Origin: Haloplanus litoreus
GTDB taxonomy: Archaea > Halobacteriota > Halobacteria > Halobacteriales > Haloferacaceae
DNA: 64,000 bases
Assembly: GCF_042677945.1 (NCBI RefSeq)
Contig: NZ_JBHUDN010000015.1
Reading direction: 5' to 3' (one strand)
The notes beneath the pieces were generated by a model. It saw only the letters and a list, made by a program, of their open reading frames with translations. It searched no databases and was not told where the DNA came from. Shown here piece after piece: positions 37,022 to 45,526 of the stretch. The translations under genes and the position numbers were made by a program. The number at the start of each line of letters is the position of its first letter. Within the stretch, counting starts at the first letter, position 1.

Positions 37022-39379
37022 ATGAGTACGGAGTCCCCGGATCCCGTTCGCGTTCTTCACGTCGACGACGATCCGGAGTTCGCCGAGATGGCGGCCACGT
37101 TCCTCGAACGAGCGGACGACCGTCTCGCCGTCGACGCGGTGACCGACGCGAACGAAGCGCTGGACCGCCTCGACGCCGGGACCGTCGATTGCGTCGTCTC
37201 CGACTACGATATGCCCGGACGAAACGGGATCGAATTTCTCGAAGCCGTCCGCGAGACCGATCCGACTCTGCCGTTCATTCTGTTCACCGGGAAAGGGAGC
37301 GAAGCGGTCGCGAGCGACGCAATTTCGGCGGGTGTGACCGACTACCTCCAGAAGGAGTCCGGCACCGATCAGTACACCGTCCTGGCCAACCGGATCACCA
37401 ACGCGGTCAAACACGACCGCTCGCAACGACTGGTCGAGCGAAGCGAGAATCGTCTGCGGGAGATAATCGACTCCCTGCCCCACCTCCTGTTCGTCGTCGA
37501 CGAGGAGGGCACGTATCTGCTCGCGAACGAGGTCCTCGCGACGTTTCACGACACGACGGTCGCGGCGCTCGAAGGGTCGAACGTAGTCGACGTCCTCGAC
37601 CGGCAACCGACCGGCCAGTTCCGGGCGGACATCGAGGAAGTGTTCGAGACCGGGGAGCCAAAGCGGGTCTCGGCGGTGGAGATTGCGGACGCGACCGGCG
37701 AGGCACACGTCTTCGAGCCGCGGCTCCTTCCGTACGATCTCACGGACGACGACGGTCGGGCGGTACTCGGTATCGCCGTCGACGTCACCGAACGCGAGGA
37801 TCGGGAGCGTGAACTCGAACGGACGAACACCGTCCTCTCGACGCTGGTCGATACGCTGCCAGCCGGCGTCCTCGTGGAAGACGAGGATCGCAACGTCCTG
37901 AAGGCCAACGACCAGTTGTTCGATCTGTTCGGGATGCAGGGAACGCCGGCGGAGGCGGTCGGCGAGGACTGCCACCGACTCGCGGCGGCGGTCAGCGGCC
38001 TGTTCGACGATCCGGAGGCCTTCGTGGCGGGAATCGACGACGCGGTGACGGGCGGCGAGGACGTCCGAGACGAGGCGCTGGCGCTCCGTGACGGCCGGAC
38101 GTTCGCTCGCAACTACCGACGGATCGACCTCACGGACGGGGACGGTCACCTCTGGATGTATCGCGACGTCAGCGACCGCACGCGACGCGAACGACGGCTC
38201 GAGGCGTTGAACGAGACGACCCGTGAGTTGATGGCCGCCGACACGGCGGAACGGATCGCGGAAATCGGCGTCGAGGCGGCGAACGACGTCCTCGACCTCG
38301 GCGCGAGTTCGATCCACCTCCACGACGACGCGGCGTCGGGACTCGTCCCGGTCGCGTACACCGACGCACTCGGTGACCTAGTCGGCGACCCACCGACGTT
38401 CACCGGCGAGGGGAGCATCGCGTGGCGCAGCTACGACCGCGGTGAGGCCTTCGCTGTCGGCGACGTTCGCGACGCTTCGGACGTCTACAACCCGGAAACA
38501 CCGCTCCGGAGCGAACTCTATCTCCCCCTCGGCGACCACGGCATCCTGCTCGCGGGGGCGACGAGGACCGGAGCCTTCGACCAGGACGACCTCGTCGTCG
38601 GCAAGATTCTCGCCGGGAGCCTCGCCGCCGCCCTCGAACAGGTGTCCCGCACCCAGGAACTCCGCGACCGGGAGCGTGAACTGGCACGGCGGAACGAGCA
38701 ACTGGAGTCCTTCGCGAGCATCCTCTCACACGACCTCCGGAACCCGCTGAACGTGGCGACGGGCCAACTCGAACTGGCGATGGAGGAGTGCAACAGCGAT
38801 TCGCTCCCGCCCATAGAGCGGTCGCTGGATCGGATGGCGACACTGATCGACGACCTCCTGACGCTCGCACGGGAGGGTGCCTCGGTGGGTGAGATGGAAC
38901 CGGTCGACCTCGGATCGCTGACCCGGACCTGCTGGGGAACCGTCGAAACCGGCGACGCCAACCTGACGGTCGAGACGGAGCGAACCGTCGTGGCCGACCG
39001 GAGTCGACTCCGACAACTGGTCGAGAACCTCGTTCGGAACGCCGTGGAGCACAGCTCCACGGGCAATCGGACTCCCTCCGATGACGCCGTGGAGCACAGC
39101 TCCACGGGCAACCAGTCGGACGTAACCGTCACCGTCGGCGGCCTGGCCGACGGGTTCTTCGTCGCCGACGATGGCCCCGGTATCCCCGCCGACGAGCGCG
39201 AGGTGGTGTTCGACGCGGGGTACTCGACCGGGCTCGACGGGACGGGCCTCGGACTCCAGATCGTCGAACGGGTCGCCGACGCGCACGGGTGGGACGTCTC
39301 CGTCGCCGACAGCGCCGACGGCGGTACGCGCATCGAGATTACCGGCGTCGAATTCGAAGCCGGGGCGTCGCTACACTGA
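37022..39379 (+). CDS. receiver-PAS-PAS-GAF sensor histidine kinase
   Basis: 785 residues from ATG 37022; a longer upstream frame is unsupported. Order: intact receiver (VLHVDDDPEF; phospho-acceptor in CVVSDYDMPGRNG; Lys in YLQKES; about 1-120), PAS (about 145-260), PAS (about 275-385), GAF (about 400-545), HisKA with ASILSHDLRNPLN (His about 574) and HATPase_c with ENLVRNAVEH and DDGPGIP. A 45-base duplication adds AVEHSSTGN twice directly after the N-box. Cytosolic; no membrane segment. Ligand unknown. Confidence 0.9.
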   Translation: MSTESPDPVRVLHVDDDPEFAEMAATFLERADDRLAVDAVTDANEALDRLDAGTVDCVVSDYDMPGRNGIEFLEAVRETDPTLPFILFTGKGSEAVASDAISAGVTDYLQKESGTDQYTVLANRITNAVKHDRSQRLVERSENRLREIIDSLPHLLFVVDEEGTYLLANEVLATFHDTTVAALEGSNVVDVLDRQPTGQFRADIEEVFETGEPKRVSAVEIADATGEAHVFEPRLLPYDLTDDDGRAVLGIAVDVTEREDRERELERTNTVLSTLVDTLPAGVLVEDEDRNVLKANDQLFDLFGMQGTPAEAVGEDCHRLAAAVSGLFDDPEAFVAGIDDAVTGGEDVRDEALALRDGRTFARNYRRIDLTDGDGHLWMYRDVSDRTRRERRLEALNETTRELMAADTAERIAEIGVEAANDVLDLGASSIHLHDDAASGLVPVAYTDALGDLVGDPPTFTGEGSIAWRSYDRGEAFAVGDVRDASDVYNPETPLRSELYLPLGDHGILLAGATRTGAFDQDDLVVGKILAGSLAAALEQVSRTQELRDRERELARRNEQLESFASILSHDLRNPLNVATGQLELAMEECNSDSLPPIERSLDRMATLIDDLLTLAREGASVGEMEPVDLGSLTRTCWGTVETGDANLTVETERTVVADRSRLRQLVENLVRNAVEHSSTGNRTPSDDAVEHSSTGNQSDVTVTVGGLADGFFVADDGPGIPADEREVVFDAGYSTGLDGTGLGLQIVERVADAHGWDVSVADSADGGTRIEITGVEFEAGASLH
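39041..39111 (+). repeat. palindromic tandem duplication inside the kinase N-box
   Basis: Two exact 26-base copies (39041-39066 and 39086-39111), 45 bases apart, each containing the perfect hairpin GTGGAGC-ACA-GCTCCAC. The unit encodes AVEHSSTGN, so it repeats the end of the N-box. Frame is kept because the period is 15 codons. Confidence 0.9.
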
Positions 39380-39440
39380 CCCGGCCCGCCGGCGCGTCGG
39401 CGTGGCCAAACGACTTCACGGCCGGCGACAACTATCGGAC

Positions 39441-40082
39441 ATGCTCGAACCCGAACGCAGAACCGTCGTCGACCGCGTCGCGGACCTCGCACGGTTGACG
39501 CCCGGTCGAACCGGCAACCTCAGCGTTCGCAGCGACGAGTACGTCGCGATCACGCCGTCCGGCCAACCCTACGACACGATCACCGTGGCGGACGTTCCCG
39601 TCGTCACGGTGGACGGTGACCGCGTCGCCGGCGAGGGGACCCCGTCGAGCGAACTCCCAATGCACCGTGCCCTCTACGGGGCGTTCGACGCGGGGGCGGT
39701 CGCTCACACACACTCCCCGTGGGCGACGACCCTCGCCGTCTGCCGGGAGGCGCTTCCGCCGGTCCACTACATGCTCGCGCTGGCCGGGGGCCGGGTCCCC
39801 GTCGCCGACTACGCCACCTACGGGAGCGAGGAGTTGGGCGAGAACGTCGTCGCCGCGATGGCCGGCGCCGAGTCGACGGCCTGTCTGCTCGCGAACCACG
39901 GCCTCGTCGCCGTCGACGACGACGTGGCCGACGCGATGGAGACGGTCGTCGCCGTCGAGTCGGTCGCGCAGGTCTACTGCCAGGCCTGCACCGTCGGCAC
40001 CCCCGAACCGCTCCCCGAGGCGGAACTCGCCCGCGTCGAGCGGAAACTGGCGGCGTACGGCGACGACCGAGGAGAGAGTTAA
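39441..40082 (+). CDS. class II aldolase (fuculose-phosphate aldolase family)
   Basis: 213 residues from ATG 39441. Family motifs: GRTGNLSVR (substrate phosphate region), SSELPMHRALY (catalytic Glu), VAHTHSPWAT (zinc His pair) and ANHGLVAV (third His). A zinc-dependent aldolase that releases dihydroxyacetone phosphate from a 1-phospho-ketose. The next gene, 25 bases downstream, encodes an MtnA-type isomerase. That pair is known in the DHAP shunt that disposes of 5-deoxyribose or methylthioribose phosphates, so ribulose-type 1-phosphates are the likely substrates. Confidence 0.87.
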   Translation: MLEPERRTVVDRVADLARLTPGRTGNLSVRSDEYVAITPSGQPYDTITVADVPVVTVDGDRVAGEGTPSSELPMHRALYGAFDAGAVAHTHSPWATTLAVCREALPPVHYMLALAGGRVPVADYATYGSEELGENVVAAMAGAESTACLLANHGLVAVDDDVADAMETVVAVESVAQVYCQACTVGTPEPLPEAELARVERKLAAYGDDRGES

Positions 40083-40107
40083 GGCTCGTGGCGTGGTAGC
40101 GTCGGCC

Positions 40108-41175
40108 ATGAGAACGATCGAGTGGGACGACGACCGCGACTGCATCGCGATGGTCGATCAGACCAAACTCCCGAGCGAGTACACGACCTATCACGCGGAG
40201 ACGATCGACCAACTGATCGAGAGCATCCGGCGGTTGCGGGTCCGCGGGGCGCCCGCACTCGGCGCGGCCGGGGCGTTCGGCGTGGCGCTCGCCACACGTC
40301 GGAACGAGGCGGCGACGTTCGAGACCTACGTCGACGGCGTCGCCGCGGACGCCGACGCCGTCGCCAGCGCCCGGCCGACGGCGGTGAACCTCTCGCGGGA
40401 AGTCGGAACCGTCCTCGACGAACTCCGGGCGTGTTCGTCCATCTCCGAGGCACGGGCGCGGACGCTGGCGGCCGCGAAGGACATCGCCGACGCCGACGTG
40501 GAGCGGAACCGGCGCCTCGGAGCCCACGGCGCGACGCTCCTCGACGACGGGGCGAGGGTGATGACTCACTGCAACGCCGGCGCCCTCGCGACCGTCGACT
40601 GGGGGACCGCCCTCGGCGTCGTCTACTCCGCACAGGAGGACGGGAAGACGGTGTCCGTCATCGCCAACGAGACGCGGCCACTCAACCAGGGGTCGCGGAT
40701 CACGACCGTCGAACTCCAGGAACGCAGCGTCGACGTGACGCTCATCCCCGACAACGCGAGCGGGCTCTGTATGCAAGAGGGGATGGTCGACGCGCTGGTC
40801 GTCGGCGCGGATCGGATCGTCCTCGACGGCGGCGAGCAGTTCGGCGACCAGGGCGTCGTGTTCAACAAAATCGGCACGTACAAACAGGCCGTCCTCGCCA
40901 CCCGCCACGACGTGCCCGTCGTCGTCGCCGCCCCGCACTCGACGGTCGACACCGAGCGAAGCGCCGACGAGGTGGAGATCGAACAGCGCGACCCCGACGA
41001 GTTGCGCGAAATCTACGGCACCCAGAACGCCCCGCCCGAGACGGACGTGTACAACCCGGCGTTCGACCCGACGCCGATGGAACTCGTCGACTATCTGGTC
41101 ACCGAGACGGGGGTGTACGAACCGCCGCTGGATCGGGCCGCGTTCGAGTCGGCAGCGGATCGGGCGGCCGTCTGA
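40108..41175 (+). CDS. mtnA: methylthioribose-1-phosphate isomerase family protein (MtnA-type)
   Basis: 355 residues from ATG 40108. Clear MtnA/eIF2B-like fold: RLRVRGAPALGAAGAFGVALA, VMTHCNAGALAT (catalytic Cys), ETRPLNQGSRIT, IPDNASGLCMQEG, VVGADRIVLDGG (catalytic Asp) and FNKIGTYKQAVLA. It isomerises aldose-1-phosphates (methylthioribose-1-P or 5-deoxyribose-1-P) to the ketose form. Cotranscribed with the class II aldolase just upstream. No MtnP or kinase gene is adjacent, so the supply of the sugar-1-phosphate must come from elsewhere. Confidence 0.92.
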   Translation: MRTIEWDDDRDCIAMVDQTKLPSEYTTYHAETIDQLIESIRRLRVRGAPALGAAGAFGVALATRRNEAATFETYVDGVAADADAVASARPTAVNLSREVGTVLDELRACSSISEARARTLAAAKDIADADVERNRRLGAHGATLLDDGARVMTHCNAGALATVDWGTALGVVYSAQEDGKTVSVIANETRPLNQGSRITTVELQERSVDVTLIPDNASGLCMQEGMVDALVVGADRIVLDGGEQFGDQGVVFNKIGTYKQAVLATRHDVPVVVAAPHSTVDTERSADEVEIEQRDPDELREIYGTQNAPPETDVYNPAFDPTPMELVDYLVTETGVYEPPLDRAAFESAADRAAV

Positions 41176-41210
41176 GCGGGACAGCCGCGGTCTCGGGCCA
41201 CCCGAGGCGG

Positions 41211-42263
41211 TCAGAGCGACGGCGGCGCGTCGCTCCCCACGACGAGTTCGGCCGCCTCGACGTCCTCGAAGGCTGCGGCTCCCCCACCGACGGCGACGTC
41301 GCCGTCGTCCGTCCGAACCGTCAGCGACGCAGTCACCGGGTCGTGGCTCCCGGTCACGCCGACGATCCGACCCGCGACGGTCCGTGGCTCGCCGGTCTCG
41401 ACGTCGCGGCCGCGGACGGTCACGTACCGTGGGTCGTCTCGATCCACGAGGTCCTGCACGCAGCGGCGAATCGAGGCGTACCGCCGCGGATACGGGCGGT
41501 CGTCGGTCCGGTCGAGGAGCGTCGTTGCCGACCCCCAGACGACCGTGTTCAGAAAGCCCGAGACGAGAAAACCCAGCTCCGAGCGGTTGAAGATGACGCC
41601 GTAGCGATCCGTCCCGTTCCGGAGAGCCTCGCGCGCGGTGTAGATTGAGTACTCGCCGTCGGCCACGGCGGCGACGGGCGTCGTCAGCCCGCGTCGGGAC
41701 CGAACGGCCGACGCCACCGTCGTGTAGTCGTACCGATCAGCGCTCGGAACGTCGGCGGCCGGGGCGAGTAGCAAGTCGACCGTCACGTCGTCAGCGCGCC
41801 GGTCGGCCAACGCCTCCTCGAACCGTGTGAACAGATCCGGCGTCAGCGAAACCATCAGTTCGTACTCCGCGTCCGTGATGACGTCCTCGAGATATCGGAG
41901 GATCGTCCGACGGGACTTGACGAGCGAGACGGCCTCTGCGCCCCGACTCGGCGCCGTGTACCGGCGGTCGAGGGCGTCGACGAGGTCCGCGAGCGTCGTC
42001 CGAACGTCGCCGAACGCCTCCGTCGGATCGACCGCGACGACCTTGAGCGGGCGGGATTCGTGGAGTTCGACGAAGCCGCCTTCGGCGAGGCTGCGCACCG
42101 TGTCGTAGACGCGGGGCTGAGGGATGTCGGTCCGGTCGGCGATTTCGGAGGCCGTCAGTCGCCCGTGTTCGAGCACCGCCACGTACGCCTCGGTCTCGTA
42201 CTCGCCGAAGTCGAACTGTGACCCCAGACTGGTGAGCGTCCGCCGGAGGTCGTCGTCCGTCAT
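41211..42263 (-). CDS. TrmB-family sugar-responsive transcriptional regulator
   Basis: 350 residues from ATG 42263. N-terminal winged helix (about 15-85): FDFGEYETEAYVAVLEHGRLTASEIADRTDIPQPRVYDTVRSLAEGGFVELHES. The central effector-binding domain (about 110-240) is TrmB-like, and the C-terminal extension is the TrmB beta-barrel (VTVRGRDVETGEPRTVAGRIVGVTGSHDP). In Halobacterium TrmB controls gluconeogenesis and sugar catabolism genes in response to glucose. Its place among Entner-Doudoroff genes fits that role. Confidence 0.87.
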   Translation of the reverse strand: MTDDDLRRTLTSLGSQFDFGEYETEAYVAVLEHGRLTASEIADRTDIPQPRVYDTVRSLAEGGFVELHESRPLKVVAVDPTEAFGDVRTTLADLVDALDRRYTAPSRGAEAVSLVKSRRTILRYLEDVITDAEYELMVSLTPDLFTRFEEALADRRADDVTVDLLLAPAADVPSADRYDYTTVASAVRSRRGLTTPVAAVADGEYSIYTAREALRNGTDRYGVIFNRSELGFLVSGFLNTVVWGSATTLLDRTDDRPYPRRYASIRRCVQDLVDRDDPRYVTVRGRDVETGEPRTVAGRIVGVTGSHDPVTASLTVRTDDGDVAVGGGAAAFEDVEAAELVVGSDAPPSL

Positions 42264-42354
42264 GCCGACCACCCGCCGAGCGAGCGACGGACCCGCCCCA
42301 GCGGGGACGCGCCAGAAGTGTCCGTCGGAAGCCGTGGATCGGTCGTGTGCATCC

Positions 42355-42996
42355 TCAGGAGTCGCCGACGCGGATCGCCCGCACCAGCGAGTAGACCGGG
42401 ACGCCGTCGATGGCGTCGATACCTTGCTTGTCGACGAGCACCACACAGGCCACGGGTTCGCCCCCGCGTTCACGGATGGCCTCGACCGTCTCGGTCATCG
42501 TCGTTGCGCTCGTGATGGTGTCGTCGACGACGTAACACTCCCTGTCGCGGATGTCCGCGAAGTTCCGAGAGAACGTTCCCTCGAACTCGCCCAGGTCGCC
42601 CTCCTCCCACTGGTGTTTGCGCGGTGCGTAGGCCGCGATGTCCGTGTCGAGTTCCCGGGCGACGACCGTCGCCAGCGGGCCGCCGGCCTTCTCGATGCCG
42701 ACCGTCAGATCCACCGCCTCACCCTGTTTCGAGAGGAGGTCGGCCATGGCTCTCCCGACGAAGGTCAGTCGAGCCGAGTCGCGGCCGATGGCGCTCCAGT
42801 CGACGTGGATGTCGTGCGGGCCACCGGTGTCGGTCGGGGCGGGCGGGCCGGCGTCGGCGTCGGCGTCGGCGGTCCGCTCGACCAGCCAACTGGCCGTCTC
42901 GCGGGAGACGTTCAATTCGTCCGCGATTTCACCCTTGGAGAAGCCGCGGTCTGACAGTTGCTGTGCGCTCTCGATGAGGTCGTCGACGTTTTTCAT
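42355..42996 (-). CDS. gfcR: GfcR-type transcriptional regulator (HTH plus PRTase-like domain)
   Basis: 213 residues. N-terminal HTH (DLIESAQQLSDRGFSKGEIADELNVSRETASWL, about 4-42), a short Asp/Ala-rich linker, then a phosphoribosyltransferase-like domain with the PRPP loop YVVDDTITSATTM and the closing VYSLVRAIRVGD. This is the layout of Haloferax GfcR, which activates the semi-phosphorylative Entner-Doudoroff genes. The ATG overlaps the gdh stop by 4 bases (ATGA), so it is co-translated with glucose dehydrogenase. Confidence 0.92.
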   Translation of the reverse strand: MKNVDDLIESAQQLSDRGFSKGEIADELNVSRETASWLVERTADADADAGPPAPTDTGGPHDIHVDWSAIGRDSARLTFVGRAMADLLSKQGEAVDLTVGIEKAGGPLATVVARELDTDIAAYAPRKHQWEEGDLGEFEGTFSRNFADIRDRECYVVDDTITSATTMTETVEAIRERGGEPVACVVLVDKQGIDAIDGVPVYSLVRAIRVGDS

Positions 42997-44051
42997 AGCG
43001 TATCGAACTCCACGGCGGTTTTCATCGGCGTGTCGGGATCGAACGCCGCCTCGAACCCCTCGACGGGGGCGATTTCGGTCACGTAGTCCTCGAAGAACCA
43101 CGGCGGGAACGACGCGAGTCGGTCGACGGCCGCGTGGAAGTGACTCGGGCCGGCGTTGACGCTGCCGACGATGGCTTTGTTGTGCATCACCAGGTCGGCG
43201 TGGAAGTGACCGCCGTCGAACGTGAACGCCGAGGCACCCGGTAGCCCAAGTAGGGCGGCGACGCCACCGGGGGCGAGGGCCTCGACGCAGTCGACGGCGT
43301 GTCTCGCGTGGCCGGTCGCTTCGTAGACCAGATCGACCGACTCGTAGGCGTCCGGAACCGCCGTGACGGGCGTCTCGCGCGAGTCGACGTAGGTCGCGCC
43401 GAGGGCCTCGAGCAGGTCGACGCTCGGGTCGGGTCGGTCGCGCCGGCCCAGACAGTACACCGTCATCTCGGGGACGAGCATCGCGACGGTGATCAGTCCG
43501 AGTGGACCGGTTCCGAGAACCAACGCCGTCTCCGGGTCCCACGTGAACGACGACCGGGACGCCCGTGCCAGTTCGAGCGCCTTCTCGGAGACGCTCGTGG
43601 GTTCGACCAGAAAGCCCCACTCCGCGAGTTCGTCGGGCACGGGGATCAGAAACTGGGCGGGGCTGGTGAAGTACTCGCTCATGAAGCCGTGCGCGCCGTC
43701 GATACCGCGTTCGACACAGGCAGACGGCGGGGCCATATCGGGTTCGGCGCGGTCGAAATACTCGTTTGGCCCGTCCGGCGGGGGCCGACGCACCGTCGGT
43801 GCCACCACGTCGCCACGCTCGAACGCGGTCGTCGTGGGGTCGACGACGACGCCGACCGCCTCGTGGCCGAGGACGAGTCGCTCCTCGCCGTCGGGCGGCC
43901 CCCCGTGGGCGCCGGCGACGACTTCGTGGTCGGTCCCGTCGACGCCGACCCGGAGCGTCCGAACCAGCACCTCGCCCGGGGCCGGGTCGGGACGGGCGAC
44001 GTCGAACAGCCGCGGGCGGTCGTCCCCCGACTCGATACCGATCGCTCTCAC
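42993..44051 (-). CDS. gdh: glucose 1-dehydrogenase, NAD(P)-dependent
   Basis: 352 residues from the GTG at 44051, fixed by the TATA box about 29 bases upstream. Zinc and substrate residues match those known for haloarchaeal glucose dehydrogenase: Asp38 (GVDGTD), His63-Glu64 (LGHEAVG) and Glu150 (FLVEPTS). A nucleotide-binding fold follows (ALVLGTGPLGLITVAM). It oxidises glucose to gluconolactone, the first step of the haloarchaeal Entner-Doudoroff route. Forms a two-gene unit with gfcR. Confidence 0.94.
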   Translation of the reverse strand: MRAIGIESGDDRPRLFDVARPDPAPGEVLVRTLRVGVDGTDHEVVAGAHGGPPDGEERLVLGHEAVGVVVDPTTTAFERGDVVAPTVRRPPPDGPNEYFDRAEPDMAPPSACVERGIDGAHGFMSEYFTSPAQFLIPVPDELAEWGFLVEPTSVSEKALELARASRSSFTWDPETALVLGTGPLGLITVAMLVPEMTVYCLGRRDRPDPSVDLLEALGATYVDSRETPVTAVPDAYESVDLVYEATGHARHAVDCVEALAPGGVAALLGLPGASAFTFDGGHFHADLVMHNKAIVGSVNAGPSHFHAAVDRLASFPPWFFEDYVTEIAPVEGFEAAFDPDTPMKTAVEFDTL

Positions 44052-44076
44052 ACGACCCAGCTGTCGCCCTGTCGAA

Positions 44077-44085
44077 AAATATTTA
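44077..44085 (-). promoter_or_regulatory. TATA box of gdh
   Basis: The minus strand reads TAAATATTT, about 26-34 bases before the GTG at 44051. The 44052-44163 spacer lies between gdh and the divergent HAD gene and is the likely site of GfcR or TrmB action. Confidence 0.55.
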
Positions 44086-44163
44086 TCGATTTCTGAGTAA
44101 ATTCCTCGAACAGAACGCGACGGCGATGTCGGCCGTCCCGATGTTCGTCCGTTCGACCCAGCC

Positions 44164-45408
44164 ATGGAACGTTACGACCAGCTGTACCGACTGTACGAGG
44201 AGTTCGACACCGAGCGGCTGCGCACCTACCAGGAGTTCGTCGACCTGTTCCCGCCGGTCGACTCGCCGGTCGCCCTCGAACACTGGCGAAGCGTCGCGGA
44301 GGAACTCCGGTCGCTGCGTGACGACGTCCGCTCGGCGTACCCGTCGGGCGGGGAGACGTTCGCCACGCTGGCGAGTCTCGCGACCCGAGAGCAGGCGTTC
44401 ACCGGGCTCGACCTCTACTCGACGTACGGGCGCGACGTGGACGTCCTGGTGCTGGACGTCGACGAGACGCTCCGCTCGGCCGGCCGCACCGACAACGAGA
44501 TACCACGGGAGACGCTCCACCTCCTCACCCGATTTCACGACGCGGGCGTCCCCATCGTCATCTGCACCGGCCAGACGCTCGAGAACGTCAAGGGCTTTCT
44601 CATCCAGGGACTGGGGAACGAACTCGTTCACTCGGGTGACGTGAGTATCGTCTACGAAGCCGGAACGGGCGTGTTCACGCCCGGTCACGGCGCACGGACG
44701 AAGCAACTGCTCTACGACGACCTCGACGACGACATCCGGACGACGTTTCGGCGGGTTCGGTCCCGCGTCCTCTCGGCGGCCCCGGAGAGCCTCCGTCGGG
44801 GCTGTCACCTCCAGGGCAACGAGTTCAACGTCACGCTCAAGCCGAACTTCGAGACGGGCAGCGACCGCGCGAAGGCGGTCATCGACGAGGGGTTGGGCTA
44901 CCTGCTGGACCTGCTCGAAGCGGCCGTCACGGGCGTCGCCGACGCCGACGTCGAGCCGAACGGGTGGGCACGCGCACACTACGCCGCGGTTGACCCGGAG
45001 ATCAGCGCGGTGCTCGCGGCGCGCGGCGAGGATCCGGACGCGAGTGCGGCGGCCGTCCCGTCGTCGGTGGCGGCCCTCTTCGACCGCATCGACGTCGCCT
45101 ACTACGCGGCGGACGCGGCCGAGGTGGGCAGTCGAGAACTCAACAAGGTCGTCGGCGTCGAGGCCGCACTGGACGTACTGGGCGTCGACGACCCGTTCGC
45201 GCTCGTGATGGGCGACAGCAAGAGCGATCTGCGCGTGATGCGGTGGGTCGAGGAACACGACGCGGGCATCGCGGCCGCCCCGAATCACGCCTCCCCGGAC
45301 GTCCTCGAACACGTTCGCGCCACCGACGACCTGGTCTTCGGTCGCGGGGATTCGAGCGAGATGCTCCGGACCGTCCTCGCGCTCAATCACCTCGCCGAAC
45401 TCGAGTGA
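44164..45408 (+). CDS. HAD-superfamily hydrolase
   Basis: 414 residues. The HAD motif I VLVLDVDETLRS lies near residue 97; motif II VPIVICTGQT and motif IV VMGDSKSDLRVMRWV (about 345) are also present. An N-terminal helical extension of about 90 residues and a cap insertion are larger than in small HAD phosphatases. Likely a sugar or nucleotide phosphatase; the substrate cannot be named. Divergent from gdh across a 112-base promoter region. Followed by a 31-base element repeated after the AOR gene. Confidence 0.82.
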   Translation: MERYDQLYRLYEEFDTERLRTYQEFVDLFPPVDSPVALEHWRSVAEELRSLRDDVRSAYPSGGETFATLASLATREQAFTGLDLYSTYGRDVDVLVLDVDETLRSAGRTDNEIPRETLHLLTRFHDAGVPIVICTGQTLENVKGFLIQGLGNELVHSGDVSIVYEAGTGVFTPGHGARTKQLLYDDLDDDIRTTFRRVRSRVLSAAPESLRRGCHLQGNEFNVTLKPNFETGSDRAKAVIDEGLGYLLDLLEAAVTGVADADVEPNGWARAHYAAVDPEISAVLAARGEDPDASAAAVPSSVAALFDRIDVAYYAADAAEVGSRELNKVVGVEAALDVLGVDDPFALVMGDSKSDLRVMRWVEEHDAGIAAAPNHASPDVLEHVRATDDLVFGRGDSSEMLRTVLALNHLAELE

Positions 45409-45436
45409 GACGGATCGTCGTAACTGTGTACCGGTG
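45406..45436 (+). repeat. 31-base conserved element (copy 1)
   Basis: It begins at the stop codon of the HAD gene: TGAGACGGATCGTCGTAACT, then GTGTACCGGTG. It matches the element at 49204-49234 at 27 of 31 bases. Each lies directly after a stop codon and roughly 90-110 bases before the next gene. Function unknown: terminator, mRNA end or mobile short repeat are options. Confidence 0.75.
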
Positions 45437-45526
45437 CCGCCGACCACGAGAGCGGCGACGGCCGGCACTGACCGACGACACCCGACGGTCGGGGTCTTTT
45501 TGTCGAGTCCCGGTCGAACCGAACGT

